NCBI GenBank assembly: GCA_026874595.1
Contig: CM049310.1
Span: 8,620,001 to 8,684,000, forward strand
DNA from: Sipunculus nudus
Taxonomy: Eukaryota; Annelida; Sipuncula; Golfingiida; Sipunculidae
Length of the DNA: 64,000 nt
Direction of reading: 5' to 3'
In this document: piece by piece, positions 60,330-64,000 of the stretch
Numbering within the stretch: position 1 is the stretch's first letter
Layout of the letters: each line of letters begins with the position of its first letter
The notes under the pieces: generated by a model
The model's database searches: none
Seen by the model: only the letters and a program-made list of their open reading frames with translations
What the model was told of the DNA's origin: nothing
Translations under genes and position numbers: made by a program

Positions 60330-63117
60330 TACTTCTTCATCACAAGACTAGTTTTTTTCTGCCATATCAATAATTCTTTCCTCATTTTAGGCAAAAATAT
60401 TATTCTAATGTCTTCTCCTTCTTCTTGATTCATCCACACATACCCTAAACCCGCATGCGCTGCATATTTTGCTTCTTATATCAGTAACCCATGTTTTTTC
60501 ATTCATATCAAGATTAAACAGCATGTTATATATACGCTTTGGATATCTATGATTACCATTATGTACTAGTTACCATAATGTACTAGTTTTGTTCAGTATT
60601 TTATACATCTTAATAACTGACCGACATACATTGGATGCCTTCCAAACTCTCCAAATGATGCTGCGTTCGGAGCTGAAGAGCTAATTTTTAGAATGTATTT
60701 GCAAAATTTATATTACACCTTTTCAATTATTTCACATCTTTCATAGCCCAACAGTTCTGAACCATATAATAATACCGGTGTAACCATACAATCAAATAGA
60801 TAAAATAGCTTGCTCACTGATAAACAACTATATTTCCTATAAAATTTTTTAATGAGAGTCACAGCTCCTTCAGCCTGCATTGCCTGCGCTTTCTTTGTTT
60901 TATACCATGACAATTTACTTGTAAATATTACCCCTAAGTATCTATAGTCATTTACCGTTTCAATTTGAGTATTTTTGATAGTGCTATTTCTCTATTCTTT
61001 TTAATGATCCCCCGTGTCTAAAAACCATAATTTTTGTCTTCCTAAATTAACTGTTAAGCCATAATTGACAGAACAAACTTGCAACTGGTTCATTTGTTCT
61101 TGGAGACGTCCTATTGTATCGCTGAAGCATACTAAATCATCAGCGTCCATTAATGTCATTAAGTTTGGCAAATACTCATCAATATTTATACCATGACAAT
61201 CTGTTTCATTAATTTGTTCATAAAATTCATCTACGAATAAAGAAAACAGAAGGGGACTCATCATACACCCTGGTCGAGTTCTGTTAGTACATTAAAAATA
61301 ATCTGTTAATCCTTCCTCTGTAAGAAGACATGATTTCATTTGACTATATATTGACTGAAGTGTCTGTAAGAGTTATCCCAGATTTAAATGAAACATACCA
61401 CAATAAATCATGTTGTACACTGTCAAAAGCAGTTGAAACGTCAATAAAAGTGTAATAAAACCTTCTTTTCTTTTTTGTTAAATATTTCTGCACACACCCC
61501 ATTAAAGAAAATGTATTGTCTACTGTCTACCTTTCCTATAGCCAGCTTGTGCTTCACATAATAATCCAGCTTGATCAACATAATTTTGAATTCTGTTTGC
61601 CAATATTTTTGTAAATAGTTTACCCCCGGTATTAAGTAATGAAAAACCTCTATAATTATTAGGATCTATGGTGGAAGCCTTTTTGTGAATTGGTACGATA
61701 AATGCTTTGCTCCAACAGGTTTGGAAAAATCCATTTCCTAATACACTATTAGATAGTTGTAATATATGAGACGATATGTGACTATATGTATCTTTCAATA
61801 TATCTACCGTTATCCCGTCAGGCCCTTTACATGGCCTTTCCTCTTTTCATTTCATTTATGGCTTTCTGTACTTCACATGGTGTTATGAGTCCATCAAGCA
61901 CTGTATCATTTTTGATTTCTAATACATTTTTTTTTAAATATTCCAGAGTATGATTCTTAAACAACACATTTCATGTGTTGATGAATTCAAAAGTTCCTTA
62001 AAATGTTTGTACCAACGCACCGGTTCTACTGTTGTAACAATTTTCTTTTTATTTAAAAATCTCATGTTTTTCCACATGGAATCAGTGTCTTTTGCACCTA
62101 TCACCTTTTGCACCTCTGACACTTGGATGATTGCCTTCTTTTCTTCACATAAATTTTTAAACCTCTGTTTGGCTTGATAATAATTAAGTAAGTCTCCATC
62201 TGATATTGTACATCTATACTTATTTAAAGCTATAAATATATATATATATATAAATATATACATATATATATATTCAAAATTCACATTCTTTGTACCACCA
62301 TTTCGGTTGCTTTAGTTTCATGTTGTCTCGGAAGTTTTGTGTATTTCTGTAGGATATATTTTTTATAAATACTCACCAATGCCTCACTTGCTTTGTCCAG
62401 ATATGTTTCTAAGGTTTCATTCAATGTGTTGAAAAGTAACGCACATTCTATTTGTTCAAATGATTTTGAAATATTTGTTTTATCCTAATCAGTCTGATAA
62501 TATTTTACCCATTTAGTCAGTTCGCATATGTGTCATTCGAAAGCTCTTTCCTTGGTCTGATAATATTAAGTGAACAGCTTAAAGGAAAGTGATCGGACGG
62601 ATCATCTGATAATACACAGGATCCATCTACCTTATTAAATAGACAACTACTGATAATTACATAATCACCTATATTGCTACCAAAAAGAGTTAAACACATA
62701 ATTAAGTCTCCTGGTATATCTGGTATATCTGTTATATTTACATTTCTAGCATCAAAATCACCAAGGAGAATTAAATTAAATTCATCCAATTCAGCTAAAG
62801 TATCTACCAATAAATTTTCCAGCCTGTTGATACCATTTATTTCATCTTCATCCACATAGAATGATGAACCTGCTGGCGCAATATAGCAGCAAACTATGGC
62901 CAAATCTTTATCTTCATTAAGTAAGGTACCATTATACCCTTTAATTTCTGTTGCACGTAAACTAAGACCCCTCCTCTCCCTGTATCACAAAATTCATCAT
63001 CCGTGGTTGCCCATGTCTCAGTGATACATACAATACTCTGATTATTTATCAATTCTTTAACTTCTACTTATTTAATTTTGTTCTTAAGTGTTGCTATTTC
63101 TGCATTAGCATTTCTGT
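60330..63117 (-). pseudogene. APE-type non-LTR retrotransposon (LINE), decayed
   Basis: Read from 63117 downward on the minus strand, the segments are endonuclease SIVCITETWATTDDE (catalytic Glu), LLGDFDARN and DPSDHFPL (the SDH motif), then reverse transcriptase FIVPIHKKA, NNYRGFSLLN, LCEAQAGYRKGRQ, MMSPLLFSLFVDEFYEQI and LMDADDLVCF, then C-terminal VTPVLLYGSELLGYE and KFCKYILKISSSAPNAASFGE. Multiple frameshifts and stops separate the segments. The RT box reads DADD where (F/Y)ADD is normal, so the catalytic site is also altered. Clade is uncertain; an I/Nimb-like assignment is a guess from the C-terminus. Confidence 0.85.
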
Positions 63118-64000
63118 TAGTGCTGGACTAGTTTACATATGGGTGAAAATTAAGTTAAAGTTGAAAAATATGACAAACAGAAACAGGTTTTTATCCATAT
63201 GCATGAAGGAAAAAATCCTACTGGTTCAAATAATATTAAAGAAGATATGTCTGAAATAATGTGTGCAATAGAAAATCACGGACTGTAGTCTGTTGGCCAT
63301 ATTTGATTTTGAGCAAGTCTGTATTTCAATAGGTCAGAAGCCCTCATAGGCACCAATGATTCACCAATTTGAGAAAGATCAAGCATATCGTGCGAAGGAA
63401 AATCAACGATAGTGTTCTGGTGGCCATATTGGGATTCCGACAGGTCTGCAATTCGATAGAGATGGAGCCCTTAAAGGTACCCATCATCTCTTTGTAAATA
63501 AGATAGATCAAGCTTGTTCATGTTGAGATATCGTGCTTAAAAGGTTATCCCCAATAGTGCTCTGGGAGCCATATTTGGATTCTGACAGGTCTGTTATTGG
63601 ACAGGGATTGAGTCCGCATAGACACCAATGATCCCTGAGAAAATGAGCCTGTTCTTGTCGAGATACCCGGTGCGAAAGAAAATCACCCATTATGATCTGG
63701 TGGCCATATTGGAAATCCGACAAGTCTGTAATTCAATAGGTCTGAAGCCCTCGTATGTGCCAATTTTCCCTGTGAATTTGGGAAACCTGAAGTATGTTGT
63801 TGTTGTTGAGTTATCACCTGCGAAAGAAAATCAGCGATTGGGCTGTAGTGGCTATAGTGGAATTCTGACAGGTCTGTAATTCAATAGGTCTAGAACCCTC
63901 ATATGAACAGGAAAAGTAGACAGGCAGAGTTCCGAAACATTTTTACTGAATAATTAACTTGCTCTTTAGTAGGCTGATTGACAAACATAAATAGTTATAA
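63117..64000 (-). mobile_element. Inverted, truncated relative of the 145-bp-repeat element
   Basis: From 63117 the sequence GTGCTGGACTAGTTTACATA is the reverse complement of the tail at about 39010-39031, and the following 130 bp continue the match. Beyond it come four to five degenerate copies of the 145-bp repeat in opposite orientation (GGCCATATT and ATAGGTC(T)(A/G)GA(A/G)(C/G)CCTC landmarks), with spacings of about 127-148 bp. The element runs into or near the right edge and lacks the GGCCCCGC end seen at 39040. Confidence 0.8.

Overview
This is a eukaryotic window: AT-rich, intron-rich and heavily loaded with transposon remnants. Its two protein-coding loci are multi-exon, plus-strand members of the polypeptide N-acetylgalactosaminyltransferase family (GALNT, GT27). 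Interspersed elements opening with an AGCTCAG...CTGAGCT palindrome followed by repeated GTCC/CCGT, and closing in CTTGTT, are a type I associate with molluscs and other lophotrochozoans, so a marine lophotrochozoan invertebrate is the likely source. That assignment is inference, not proof.

Layout. The window opens inside GALNT-like gene A: a catalytic-domain exon (1-523), a 20.4-kb intron (524-20960) and a terminal exon (20961-21888). The two exons join in frame across GT-AG sites. The intron holds the most striking structure here. About 7.4 kb consists of a 52-bp minisatellite (roughly 120 units) interrupted by three copies of a 473-bp block, giving higher-order periods of 1433 and 1641 bp that differ by exactly four units. 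Farther on lie a TIR element with a smaller one nested in it, a probable solo LTR, a long imperfect inverted repeat spanning about 5.4 kb, and a decayed Tigger/pogo DNA transposon with recognisable transposase C-terminus.

Between the genes (21889-31567) are a palindromic short element, a 2-kb lophotrochozoan-type repeat, an element bounded by inverted arrays of a 21-22-bp unit, and a 403-bp MITE. GALNT-like gene B is complete: exons 31568-32305, 34819-35036 and 43754-44708 join to 636 codons with a type II signal anchor, GT-A domain and divergent lectin domain. Its second intron carries a nested stack of repeats (36660-40049). Genes A and B are head-to-tail paralogs that share a phase-2 intron at the homologous site; B has an extra phase-0 intron that A lacks.

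Downstream of gene B (44709-64000) I find no convincing conserved gene. This part holds the 3' end of a dead non-LTR retrotransposon with an ATT microsatellite tail (50480-51461), a second decayed APE-type LINE on the minus strand (60330-63117), and an inverted relative of the 145-bp tandem-repeat element running off the right edge. Both enzymes would act in the Golgi to start mucin-type O-glycosylation. Nothing else in the window suggests a pathway partner or operon-like organisation.
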